Translations under genes and position numbers: made by a program
Notes under the pieces: model-generated
The model's database searches: none
Seen by the model: only the letters and a program-made list of their open reading frames with translations
What the model was told of the DNA's origin: nothing
Shown: piece after piece, positions 1-8,896 of the stretch
Layout of the letters: each line of letters opens with the position of its first letter
How positions within the stretch are numbered: the stretch's first letter is position 1
DNA from: Parcubacteria group bacterium
GTDB taxonomy: Bacteria > Patescibacteriota > Minisyncoccia > Phycocordibacterales > Phycocordibacteraceae
Direction: 5' to 3'
Length of the DNA stretch: 39,787 nucleotides
Assembly: GCA_028286825.1 (NCBI GenBank)
Contig: JAQBQV010000022.1
Span: forward strand, 1-39,787

Positions 1-483
1 GCGATGTATATCATCACCCACTACATTTGGAATGCAGTCCGTCACGAGCTTAAGAAGCGCCTCCTTATTATCGACGAAGCGTGGTGGATGATGAAAAGTG
101 AAGACACGGCCTCTTTCCTCTATTCCGTCGCAAAACGAGGACGTAAGTATTATCTCGGTGTCTGTACCATCACTCAGGACGTTGAAGACTTCTTGAAGAG
201 CCCATACGGTAGACCCATTCTCACAAACTCGAGTTTACAACTCCTGTTGAAGCAGTCACCAACAACCATCGACGTACTCCAGCAAACATTTAATCTCACT
301 GATGAAGAGAAATATCTGCTTCTTGAGGCGGGAGTAGGGGAGGGCCTCTTCTTTGCAGGCCTCAAGCATGTTGCGATTAAGGTTGTAGCGAGCTATACCG
401 AGGATCAAATCATAACCTCAGACCCTTCACAGCTCCTCAACATCAAGGAAGAGAAGGAGCGCCATGCCGCTGAACAAAAATAG
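1..483 (+). CDS. VirB4/TraC-like type IV secretion ATPase, C-terminal fragment (5' end outside window)
   Basis: LLIIDEAWWMMKSEDTASFLYSVAKRGRKYYLGVCTITQDVEDFL...ILTNSSLQLLLKQSP matches the Walker B / C-terminal pattern of VirB4 ATPases; frame open to window start. Confidence 0.85.
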   Translation, partial: AMYIITHYIWNAVRHELKKRLLIIDEAWWMMKSEDTASFLYSVAKRGRKYYLGVCTITQDVEDFLKSPYGRPILTNSSLQLLLKQSPTTIDVLQQTFNLTDEEKYLLLEAGVGEGLFFAGLKHVAIKVVASYTEDQIITSDPSQLLNIKEEKERHAAEQK

Positions 484-1591
484 CGCGGGGCAAAAACCTC
501 CTGAGGTGATGACCTGGAAGAAGGCCTCTCCAGTTCTTATTGCAGCGGTACTCATTGATCTTACGAAAGCGTTTTTTGAAATGTTTATATTTTTTGGCCC
601 TGCTTTAGCGGGAGTAGTCTGTACGGTTGTTGGTAGTAATACTATGGTCGGGCAAGTGGTCGGCACAACTGCCGTTGGGGCTGTATGCGGAATAACGGCG
701 GTCGCAGTTGGTGTCGTTGCCGCAGCCCCGATTGAGGCATTTGGAATTGTTATGGCAATGTCGGTGGGCCTTGCAGGCTTTCTTGGGTTATTGTTGTGGA
801 TCTTTATGAAAAATCCTGGTCTTTTTAAGGCAAATGCCGCTAGCTTTATCTGGTTTGCGGGAAGCTTTGCGCTTAGCGAAGTACCCATTGCGGGAGCTCT
901 TCCTGCCTTTTCGATTACTCTCTGGCGACTCTACAAAAAACAAATTGAAGTCGAAAAAGCTGTGTATAAAAAATATCAGGCGGAACAAGCTGCGGTTGAG
1001 ACAGCCCGCCAGAACCGCACTCTTATAGAACGACAACGCTTAGTTGCTACTCAAGAGGCTCAAGCAGCGTCAGCAGAGGCTGAACAAGTGGCCCGTGCGG
1101 AGTCTGAGCAACAAGCGATAGCCGATGAGTCTCAAGGACGCGAGGGCCGAAGCTCAAAGGACACAGCGCCAGCGAGTGGGCGTCGTACGAGCGAGTCTGA
1201 ACCTTTGGCGCAAGTACCATCCTACGGTTCACCACGTGACAGGAGTGGACGATCAGTCACTTCGTTTGACCCATCAGAATTCGACACCCTTCATGACGCA
1301 CTCTCTGAGCTCAATGGGAAGCAAAATCGCACTCCTGAGGAGAACAAGCGCCTCCTGCGTGCCCGCGAAATCATGCGCCACGTATCGATTGATAGTACCG
1401 AGACTAGAGACCCTGTCCTCTTTGCAGCATATGAACGCGCTCGCCAGGGGCAAAAAGTGTTTGATGGTAGTCCAGAAACTCGCGGTGGGTTCTCATTCTC
1501 GTCGATTGTTATAACGGGCGCTAAGCACGCAACGACGCCTGAAGCTGCAAATGACTCAGAGTATAAGAAGAATGTGCGTAATGTTGGTTAG
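464..1591 (+). CDS. Hypothetical membrane protein: N-terminal TM segments, then Glu/Gln/Ala-rich coiled coil; secretion-cluster associated
   Basis: Long ORF overlapping the VirB4 stop; hydrophobic N-terminal half, charged C-terminal half. Confidence 0.7.
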   Translation: MPLNKNSAGQKPPEVMTWKKASPVLIAAVLIDLTKAFFEMFIFFGPALAGVVCTVVGSNTMVGQVVGTTAVGAVCGITAVAVGVVAAAPIEAFGIVMAMSVGLAGFLGLLLWIFMKNPGLFKANAASFIWFAGSFALSEVPIAGALPAFSITLWRLYKKQIEVEKAVYKKYQAEQAAVETARQNRTLIERQRLVATQEAQAASAEAEQVARAESEQQAIADESQGREGRSSKDTAPASGRRTSESEPLAQVPSYGSPRDRSGRSVTSFDPSEFDTLHDALSELNGKQNRTPEENKRLLRAREIMRHVSIDSTETRDPVLFAAYERARQGQKVFDGSPETRGGFSFSSIVITGAKHATTPEAANDSEYKKNVRNVG

Positions 1592-1622
1592 TACTACATT
1601 TGACACGCTATACTAAAGAGTA

Positions 1623-2621
1623 ATGCGCGCGCTACTCTACGCACTTACTGCTTTTGCACTTCTGACGCCAGGAGCGGCTCTTGCTCAACTGATGGGGACG
1701 GCTGATGCGGGCTCCTCACAACCCTTCACTATTTCTGTAGGCCCTCAATACCCAGCCCCATTTAGCAAGGCAACTCTTTCGATACTTTCAGATTCGATTA
1801 GCCTTACCAACGCCACCATGACTGTTTCTGTCGGTGGAAAAAAACTCTATGAGGGCAATGCCCAGCCAGTAGCAATCCCGCTTGGTAAGGCGGGTGTTGT
1901 CACAAACGTAACGGTGGTTGTTCGCGCTAATGGTTCGAGCTACCGACAGAACGTTTTGATTCAGCCGCAGGATGTGGCACTTGTTTCTGAACCCATTTCT
2001 TCGGCCCCCCCGCTCTACCCTGGGAAACCCTTCGTCCCACTCGAGGGTGATGTACGTCTAGTCGCTGTCGCGAGCCTTAGAAACGCGTCTGGCAATTCAC
2101 TTGACCCGGCCCAACTCTCGTATACCTGGACGGTTGATGGAACGCGCATCGATAATTTCTCAGGGATAGGGAAAAGTGCCATTATTGTCGCCTCTCCACT
2201 TCAATACAGGAGTCGCGAAGTCTCGGTCGTAATAGCGAGTCAAGACGGTACCGTAGTGGGAGGAGCGTCGACATCGCTCGATCCGCTCGCGCCAAGCATA
2301 CGCACATATGTTCAGGACCCCCTTCTTGGTATTTTGTACGACCATGCAATTTCAGGCTCTTACACCATTAGTAGTGCCGAGGCAACGCTCTATACCGCTC
2401 CGTTTTCACTACCCACAACGAGCGGCTCTCCGTTTATCCAGTGGTTTCTAAACGGGTCAGCTGCGCAAACAGGGCGATCTATAACACTCAGGCCCTCAGG
2501 AGAGGGTGGGGGAGCCGCTTCTCTTTCAGTAACTGCTTCCTCTGGTAACGAAACAACGGCGACAAGTAACTACTCAATCTCTTTTGGAACAACAGGTGGC
2601 TCTAACTTCTTTGGTCTATGA
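1623..2621 (+). CDS. Secreted hypothetical protein with signal peptide and Ig/PKD-like beta-rich region
   Basis: MRALLYALTAFALLTPGAALA signal peptide; repeated Ser/Thr-rich beta pattern; TATACT at 1609-1614 just upstream. Confidence 0.65.
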   Translation: MRALLYALTAFALLTPGAALAQLMGTADAGSSQPFTISVGPQYPAPFSKATLSILSDSISLTNATMTVSVGGKKLYEGNAQPVAIPLGKAGVVTNVTVVVRANGSSYRQNVLIQPQDVALVSEPISSAPPLYPGKPFVPLEGDVRLVAVASLRNASGNSLDPAQLSYTWTVDGTRIDNFSGIGKSAIIVASPLQYRSREVSVVIASQDGTVVGGASTSLDPLAPSIRTYVQDPLLGILYDHAISGSYTISSAEATLYTAPFSLPTTSGSPFIQWFLNGSAAQTGRSITLRPSGEGGGAASLSVTASSGNETTATSNYSISFGTTGGSNFFGL

Positions 2622-3853
2622 AAAAATTTCTATTGATGGGCTTTCTAGTACTTGTTGGCCTTGTAACATTCGCCCCCACCACGTCTGCGGTCTCTTGTGC
2701 GAGCGGCGGCACGTGTAAATCTGCCTGTGCTTCAGGCGAAGTTGCGTCTGAATCTGGCTCTCGTGCTGTGTGTCAATCTACCCCTTTTACAGGCATATGC
2801 TGTGTCCCTATTGCGGCGGTCGCTTGTGCGGACGCCAACGCAGTGCGAGATAGTAGTGGTAATTGCGTTACTCAAAGCACTCCAGGCAATCAAAATACGG
2901 CGATTACTCAAACTAATTCTCCTCAGGGGTTTACCGCACTGGCTCCTATCCCAGGCTTAACCGATCAGAGCAATACAGCGGTGGTGAACTCAACATCTCT
3001 CGCCAACTTTCTCAATAATCTATATAAATATTTAATTGGACTTGCGGCAGTCATTGCCATCATTGAGATTATTTGGGGAGGACTAGAGATTTCTACCAAA
3101 GACTCTGTCAGTAAGCAAAGCGACGGTAAGAATCGCATCTATCAGGCCGTTCTAGGGCTTATATTGGTCCTTTTGCCGGCACTTGTCTTCTCCATCATCA
3201 ACCCGAGTATCTTGAATCTTTCAATAAATCCGAGGGCGTTAGACACAACAACTATTTCTTCAAATACTAATCCAGGAACATCACCGGGGACTGCGGTAAC
3301 CAACTCTGATCCTAGCGGCTGCACAACCTCTGGCACTTTGTATAAACAGGCTAATTGCCCTTCAGATACGGCGGCCACGGCCTTTGTTGCTCAATGTAAT
3401 AGTAATGGGGGTACTGGAAAACTTCTTGGTTGCAGCGCAATGCTTCCAGGCGGATGCGCCGCAAGAACTGCAACATGCGAATCAGGATCAGCGGTAGGTC
3501 CATACATTTTCGTAGACGTTAGTTCACAAAACAATGCGCTCAATCCATTATTTAAATTTAACGACTACCAGCCATTGATTTCATCACAAGGGCCTTCAAA
3601 TTTAAATGGGGATTCTGGTAGTGGGGCGAAAGCAGTTCAGTTTGCCGCCACATGCACACAAGACGGAGGTGCAACATGCTTGACAGATATAGATATTCTA
3701 GCCAGAGTTTCATGTACTAACATTAACCCAATTGACACAACTAAAATCATAGGAAAATGCTATAGCTCAAAAATTACCTGCATAAGTCCACTAGACATTA
3801 ATACGGGTTTACGTCGCTGCGAAAACAAACCATCATGGTCTCCAAAATACTAG
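2618..3853 (+). CDS. Secreted Cys-rich protein with VirB2/TrbC pilin-like TM pair
   Basis: Signal peptide, then LYKYLIGLAAVIAIIEIIWGGLEIST...IYQAVLGLILVLLPALVFSIINPSIL typical of T4SS pilin-like TM hairpins; start overlaps previous stop. Confidence 0.6.
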   Translation: MKKFLLMGFLVLVGLVTFAPTTSAVSCASGGTCKSACASGEVASESGSRAVCQSTPFTGICCVPIAAVACADANAVRDSSGNCVTQSTPGNQNTAITQTNSPQGFTALAPIPGLTDQSNTAVVNSTSLANFLNNLYKYLIGLAAVIAIIEIIWGGLEISTKDSVSKQSDGKNRIYQAVLGLILVLLPALVFSIINPSILNLSINPRALDTTTISSNTNPGTSPGTAVTNSDPSGCTTSGTLYKQANCPSDTAATAFVAQCNSNGGTGKLLGCSAMLPGGCAARTATCESGSAVGPYIFVDVSSQNNALNPLFKFNDYQPLISSQGPSNLNGDSGSGAKAVQFAATCTQDGGATCLTDIDILARVSCTNINPIDTTKIIGKCYSSKITCISPLDINTGLRRCENKPSWSPKY

Positions 3854-3854
3854 T

Positions 3855-5042
3855 ATGCAACGCTACCTAATCATCGCCGCAGCAGCTATCGTCACCATAG
3901 GGGTTGGGGTTGTTGTGTACTTCTACTTCTTCAGCGGTTCTCCTGACATCATGGTTGCACCGACCGGTACCTCAACTCTGCCAGCGGCCGGGGAGGGAGG
4001 TACGTCTGTGAGTGATTCGAAACCAACCAGTCCAGCCGCCTCAGTGTCGCCTAGATTAGTTCAAATAAGTAAGGGTCCAGTCGTTCGAGGAGAAGTGGTG
4101 ATAGATAGGAAGCCGCTTACAGCAAGTTCGTCGCCCCAAGTGGTTGTTCAGTACCTTGAGCGGCAGAGTGGGAATGTGTATTCGTATCTGCCTCACGAAA
4201 AAGTGCTGACGCGTATTTCAAATAAGACGGTTCCTGGAATTCAGTCAGCGGCATGGCTGCCCGATGGTTCATACGCCTTTGTACGCTATCTCTCCGGTGA
4301 CACATCTTCGATCATTAACTCGTACGGCCTTGCAGCGACCACAAGTGCTGGGTTTTTCTTGACCCAAAACCTTTCAGGACTTGCGGTATCTTCTTCAAGC
4401 CTACTCACGCTCGCCTCTGGCGTTAATGGCTCAGTTGCTACACTCCTCCATAGTGATGGCAGCCACCCAACAACCGTATTTACTACACCGCTTTCCTCGC
4501 TTCATGTGTCGTTTGCTGGTAAAAATCGATATCTCGCTTATACAAAACCCTCGGCAACCCTATTAGGCGATGCCTTTCTCTACACAAGTAGCAGCAATTT
4601 TTCTCGCGTTGCTGGCCCGCTTTTTGGCCTTGTCGCACTTGCGAGCCCGAAAGGGAATTGGGTTCTCGTGAGTTACACCGCCAATAGCACTATGCAGCTT
4701 GAGCTCGTTAACCCTGCGACAAATCAGGTTATACCACTCCCGATTGGGACCATTGCCGACAAATGCGTCTGGTCAGCGGACGAAACCTCGATTTACTGTG
4801 GTATCCCTGTCGATCCTTCTACCCGTGCGACCTATCCTGATGATTGGTATCAAGGGGCTCTTCATTTCAATGACCGCATATGGAAGATTAACGTCTCTGG
4901 CCGCTACGCTGAGCTCGTTCTCGACTTTGCACAAGAATCAAAAGAAGCACTGGACGCCGAGGCTCTCGCCATTGACCCGCAAGCGACTACCCTCGTCTTT
5001 GTTAATAAGAATGACGGCTCTTTATGGAGTTACTCCCTGTAA
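3855..5042 (+). CDS. Membrane-anchored TolB/WD40-like beta-propeller hypothetical protein
   Basis: N-terminal TM; repeated blade-like motifs (WLPDGSYAFVRY, SPKGNWVLVSY, WSADETSIYCGIP). Confidence 0.55.
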   Translation: MQRYLIIAAAAIVTIGVGVVVYFYFFSGSPDIMVAPTGTSTLPAAGEGGTSVSDSKPTSPAASVSPRLVQISKGPVVRGEVVIDRKPLTASSSPQVVVQYLERQSGNVYSYLPHEKVLTRISNKTVPGIQSAAWLPDGSYAFVRYLSGDTSSIINSYGLAATTSAGFFLTQNLSGLAVSSSSLLTLASGVNGSVATLLHSDGSHPTTVFTTPLSSLHVSFAGKNRYLAYTKPSATLLGDAFLYTSSSNFSRVAGPLFGLVALASPKGNWVLVSYTANSTMQLELVNPATNQVIPLPIGTIADKCVWSADETSIYCGIPVDPSTRATYPDDWYQGALHFNDRIWKINVSGRYAELVLDFAQESKEALDAEALAIDPQATTLVFVNKNDGSLWSYSL

Positions 5043-5765
5043 TGCCTCAGTATCGAGTTTGCGCCTGACATACCACTCCTGAAGAGAGCCGACGAGGTTA
5101 GTAGTCACGAAATAGAGCGCCACCGCTCCTGAGGTGGTGTATGAGATTATGGCAATAAGAAAAGGGAACACATATTTAAGCTGCAGCCCCATTACTTTTT
5201 GAAAATCACCCTGCATACCTGATTTTTCGACTGGCTTCATGGTCCCGGCTAGCATGAGGTGAGCTTGAAGGTACTGAGTAAGACCTGCGAGTACGGCGAG
5301 GACTAAGCTCTTACCGACAATGGACATTATCCCAAAGAGTGTAAGGGAGACCATTCCTGGAATTGGGGTAAAACCATAGAGGAGCGCCGTGTTAACTGTA
5401 GTAAATGGCTCGTAATTGAAGACCCAGTAGAGTGCAAGAAGAACGGGTATTTGTATAAGGACCGTCAAGATGCTTGAAAAAGGGTTTACCTTTGCCTCTC
5501 GGTATAGCGCGAGGGTCTCAAGTGCCTCTTTTTCTTTATCTCCCTTGTTTTTCTCTTTGAGCTCCTTTATTTTTGGCTCGAGCGTCTTCATCGCTCGCTG
5601 GGTACGTGCCGCTGAGAGGGTAAATGGCAGCAAAATGAGGCGTATAGCGATCGTCACTAGAATAACGGCTACACCCACGTCCCCATGCGGAATAAACGCA
5701 ACAAGCGCCACAAGGGCGTTGTAGATAGGGTTATAGAAAACTGCGTGGAAGATAGTTGAGATCAC
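5022..5765 (-). CDS. yidC: YidC/OxaA membrane protein insertase
   Basis: YNALVALVAFIPHGDVGVAVILVTIAIRLILLPFTLSAARTQRAMKTLEPKIKELKEK...; follows rnpA. Confidence 0.92.
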   Translation of the reverse strand: MISTIFHAVFYNPIYNALVALVAFIPHGDVGVAVILVTIAIRLILLPFTLSAARTQRAMKTLEPKIKELKEKNKGDKEKEALETLALYREAKVNPFSSILTVLIQIPVLLALYWVFNYEPFTTVNTALLYGFTPIPGMVSLTLFGIMSIVGKSLVLAVLAGLTQYLQAHLMLAGTMKPVEKSGMQGDFQKVMGLQLKYVFPFLIAIISYTTSGAVALYFVTTNLVGSLQEWYVRRKLDTEALQGVTP

Positions 5766-5780
5766 ACCTGTATTGTACGG

Positions 5781-6092
5781 CTAGTGCTTGATTTTAGAAA
5801 GGAGTGAAGCAAGTTCTTCTGTGAGCTCAGTGTAACTAAGGGTGATCGCTGACGCTTTAGGGAAAAGTATAAGGGCTGTGGGGCGAGGGAGTGTGTGAAG
5901 GGCGGCGAGCACACGTCGCTTCAAGAGATGTCTCGTTACAGAAAGCCTAGCTACCTTTTTAGGGACCACCACAGCATAGCCACTCGTATCGTGAGGCACT
6001 ACGACAGTTAGGTGAGGTGAGGAAAAGCGCTTGCCTGAGGCAAGTGCGTGGGGGAAAACGGACCGGGAGAGTCGTTCTCGGCGCGAAAACAC
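5781..6092 (-). CDS. rnpA: Ribonuclease P protein component (GTG start proposed)
   Basis: RERLSRSVFPHALASGKRF...VVVPKKVARLSVTRHLLKRRVLAAL is RnpA-like; ORF stays open upstream through rpmH to ATG at 6194; GTG at 6092-6090 lies just after the rpmH stop. Confidence 0.82.
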   Translation of the reverse strand: MFSRRERLSRSVFPHALASGKRFSSPHLTVVVPHDTSGYAVVVPKKVARLSVTRHLLKRRVLAALHTLPRPTALILFPKASAITLSYTELTEELASLLSKIKH

Positions 6093-6093
6093 G

Positions 6094-6231
6094 TTAAACA
6101 GCGAGCTTTGCGCGACCAACACGACGTCTAGCCTGTATAATCTTACGGCCACTAGCAGACTCGCTCCGTGAGAGGAATCCGTGGGTCTTTGCACGCTTTC
6201 GCTTTTTTGGTTGATAGGTTCCTTTTGCCAT
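6094..6231 (-). CDS. rpmH: 50S ribosomal protein L34
   Basis: Reverse-strand translation [45 protein letters not shown]; not in the ORF track because short. Confidence 0.95.
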   Translation of the reverse strand: MAKGTYQPKKRKRAKTHGFLSRSESASGRKIIQARRRVGRAKLAV

Positions 6232-6247
6232 ACTCGTACGTATTAAG

Positions 6248-6256
6248 TTATACACA
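6248..6256 (+). promoter_or_regulatory. DnaA box-like site TTATACACA
   Basis: Matches TTATNCACA in the rpmH-dnaA intergenic region. Confidence 0.55.
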
Positions 6257-6289
6257 TGATACTAACAGGTTTTCCCCGAAATGCCACTT

Positions 6290-6318
6290 TTGGCTTGTTT
6301 CCTAAATACGCGTATACT
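6290..6318 (+). promoter_or_regulatory. dnaA promoter (TTGGCT-N17-TATACT)
   Basis: -10 at 6313-6318 ends 10 nt before the dnaA ATG, so the transcript would have almost no leader. Confidence 0.55.
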
Positions 6319-6328
6319 CTGAACTATT

Positions 6329-7681
6329 ATGGATAAAGGGAATCCGCGTGAATTGTGGGAGTACATTTTAACTCAAATTGAACTTTCAATTTCCCCAGCA
6401 AATTTTAATACATGGTTCCGAAACAGTTTTATTGTAAAAGTCGACGAGGAGGGTGTCATTTATGTGGGGGTGCCAAGTCAGTTTTTTAAAGATTGGTTCT
6501 TGAAAAAGTTCCACACACTCCTTCTTAAAATCGTTCGCGATATTTCGTATGAATTTCGGAATATCGAATACATGATTGTAAAAGATGAGCGGCGGAAAGT
6601 TCAGAAAGAAGTGAAGAATACGAAGGGAGTTCTTGAGCTGCCTCTCGATGAGTTTTACATTAGTAAGAGTGACAATCTTAATCCACGCTACACCTTCGAC
6701 ACTTTTGTGATCGGATCGTTTAATAACCTTGCGTACTCTGCCGCACAGGCTGTCCTGAACCGTCCCGGAATCACTTATAACCCCCTTTTTATCTATGGCG
6801 ATACTGGGAGAGGGAAGACGCACCTAATCCAAGCAATTGGGAACCATTATAAGAAGCTCTATGAGGGTCGTAAGGTGTTTTATTTAACTGCTGAGAAGTT
6901 TACTGTCGACTACACTGATTCGGTACAAGCTGGAACGGCTAACCGCTTCAAAGAAAAGTATCGCCAGTACGATCTTTTAATTATGGATGACGTTCAATTC
7001 CTCTCAAAGAAATTAAAGACTGAAGAGGAGTTGTTCCATTTGTTCAATACCTTCCATGATATGAACAAGCAAATTGTCTTCTCCTCAGATCGCCCGCCTA
7101 TTGCTATCCCTGACATTGCTGAGCGTCTTAAAGGCCGTCTTGCAAGCGGTATGACCATTGATATTGGAGAACCTGATCCCGAGTCACGAATGGCAATCGT
7201 TAAGAAAAAAGCTGCTTTAAATGGCATTCTCTTGTCTGATGATGTTATTGAGTATGTCGCCACAACAATGACGGGCTCAATACGTGAACTTGAGGGGATG
7301 GTGAATAATATTATCTGCCATGCGCAAGTAAAGGGCTCGGCACCCGATATAAGTGAAGTACGACAATCTCTTCGATCCTTTACACGACCTCAAAAAAGTA
7401 TCTCAGTGAAGAATGTCGTTGATAAAGTCGCTGCTTTTTACGGTATTGATGAAGAGAGTATTTATGAAAAGACACGTCGACGGGAAGTGGTGCGTCCTCG
7501 TCAGGTGATTATGTATCTACTTCGTGAAGATTTTAGTATTTCGTATCCAACGATTGGAACGAAATTGGGTGGCCGCGATCATACAACGGTTATCCACTCT
7601 TGTGAGAAAATAAAGCGTGAAGTAATTGTGGATAGTGAGTTAGCAAAGGAGATTCAAAATATTCGTACTCTTCTTGTATGA
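6329..7681 (+). CDS. dnaA: Chromosomal replication initiator DnaA
   Basis: FIYGDTGRGKTHLIQAIGNH Walker A, LLIMDDVQFL, C-terminal GGRDHTTVIHSCEKI signature. Confidence 0.98.
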   Translation: MDKGNPRELWEYILTQIELSISPANFNTWFRNSFIVKVDEEGVIYVGVPSQFFKDWFLKKFHTLLLKIVRDISYEFRNIEYMIVKDERRKVQKEVKNTKGVLELPLDEFYISKSDNLNPRYTFDTFVIGSFNNLAYSAAQAVLNRPGITYNPLFIYGDTGRGKTHLIQAIGNHYKKLYEGRKVFYLTAEKFTVDYTDSVQAGTANRFKEKYRQYDLLIMDDVQFLSKKLKTEEELFHLFNTFHDMNKQIVFSSDRPPIAIPDIAERLKGRLASGMTIDIGEPDPESRMAIVKKKAALNGILLSDDVIEYVATTMTGSIRELEGMVNNIICHAQVKGSAPDISEVRQSLRSFTRPQKSISVKNVVDKVAAFYGIDEESIYEKTRRREVVRPRQVIMYLLREDFSISYPTIGTKLGGRDHTTVIHSCEKIKREVIVDSELAKEIQNIRTLLV

Positions 7682-7775
7682 CTCTGTACTCGAGTTATCA
7701 ACAGGATACGTATGAAGTTCGTATGAAAATACTTAGCTTCTATAAAGTTCTTTCTATGTATCCCCATTATCCACT
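7590..7775. promoter_or_regulatory. Cluster of near-consensus DnaA boxes (candidate oriC)
   Basis: TTATCCACT 7590-7598, TGTGGATAG 7627-7635 (reverse orientation), TTATCAACA 7695-7703, TTATCCACT 7767-7775; each one mismatch from TTATCCACA. Confidence 0.55.
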
Positions 7776-7792
7776 CCCCTAATAAGCATCGT

Positions 7793-8893
7793 ATGATTAT
7801 TTCAATTGAAAAAAAGAAATTCTCAGAAGCAGTGTATATTGTTTCTCGGTTTGCAGAACGTAAGAGCGCAACACTACCTGTACTAAGTGCAGTACTGATT
7901 CTTGCGGGAGATGATGGGATTAAAATGAGAGCGACTAATCTTGAGACTGGTATTGACCTTACATTAGAAGGGACCTGCACCTCTAAAGGAGTGGTAGCAA
8001 TACCAGCGACTATTCTGCAACAAGTCGCAAGCTCTCTTACTCAAGAGGGAACAATTACTTTAGAACATACGGGCGATATTGTGACACTAACAAGTGGTAC
8101 TGGAAAAAGTGTTATTAAGACAGTGCCGTATGATGATTTTCCCTCTATCCCTTTTCCAGAGAATCCTAAAAATAGAATTGTACTCCCAGGTGTCATCCTA
8201 AAAAATCTATTCACTTCAATCGCGTCCTGTGCCTCTACATCAACAGTTCGTCCTGAACTCTCAAGTATCTATCTCACCATTGAAGGTGGAGTACTTACAG
8301 CAGTAGCTACCGACTCATTCCGTCTTGCAGAAAAAAAGATACCTCTTTCAAATAAAGGTATTCAAGGCAAATTCCTCATTCCTGCTAAAAATGCGCTTGA
8401 TATTGCTCAAGCGCTTCCAGATGACGAAATTATTATCTCTTTTGACGAACATCAATGTGCATTTGTGAGTACACTCGGGATGCTTGTCTCACGTCTTACA
8501 AATGCGATATATCCAGATTATAGGCAAATAATCCCCAAAGAGTCTGTTGTTGAGGCAATCGTTCTACGAAAAGATTTTGAGAACGCTCTTAAACACACTA
8601 CGATCTTCTCAGACACGTTTCAGAAGGTGCGTATGAGCTTTGACCCAAAAAAGAATACATTCTCTTTCTTTGCGCATAATAATGACATTGGAGAGTCGTC
8701 AGAAGTTCTGTCTGCAAAAATATCTGGAAGTGCTCTTGATCTCTCTTTTAATCATCGCTATCTTTCTGCCGTACTACCACTTACATCGTCAGAAAGTCTT
8801 TCCTTAACTGCGGCGGGTATCGGTCGACCACTTCTTATTCGTGGAGTCCAAGACACATCCCTTCTCTATCTCGTGTCTCCAATGAATCAATAG
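7793..8893 (+). CDS. dnaN: DNA polymerase III beta sliding clamp
   Basis: MIISIEKKKFSEAVYIVSRFAERKSATLPVLSAVLI..., TDSFRLAEKKI; follows dnaA. Confidence 0.97.
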   Translation: MIISIEKKKFSEAVYIVSRFAERKSATLPVLSAVLILAGDDGIKMRATNLETGIDLTLEGTCTSKGVVAIPATILQQVASSLTQEGTITLEHTGDIVTLTSGTGKSVIKTVPYDDFPSIPFPENPKNRIVLPGVILKNLFTSIASCASTSTVRPELSSIYLTIEGGVLTAVATDSFRLAEKKIPLSNKGIQGKFLIPAKNALDIAQALPDDEIIISFDEHQCAFVSTLGMLVSRLTNAIYPDYRQIIPKESVVEAIVLRKDFENALKHTTIFSDTFQKVRMSFDPKKNTFSFFAHNNDIGESSEVLSAKISGSALDLSFNHRYLSAVLPLTSSESLSLTAAGIGRPLLIRGVQDTSLLYLVSPMNQ

Positions 8894-8896
8894 TAT

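Noticed and set aside
427-888. Long antisense ORFs opposite clear genes (e.g. 427..888, 17056..17511, 27347..27790, 35330..35911)
   Set aside because: Low-complexity or arbitrary sequence overlapping well-supported coding regions on the other strand.
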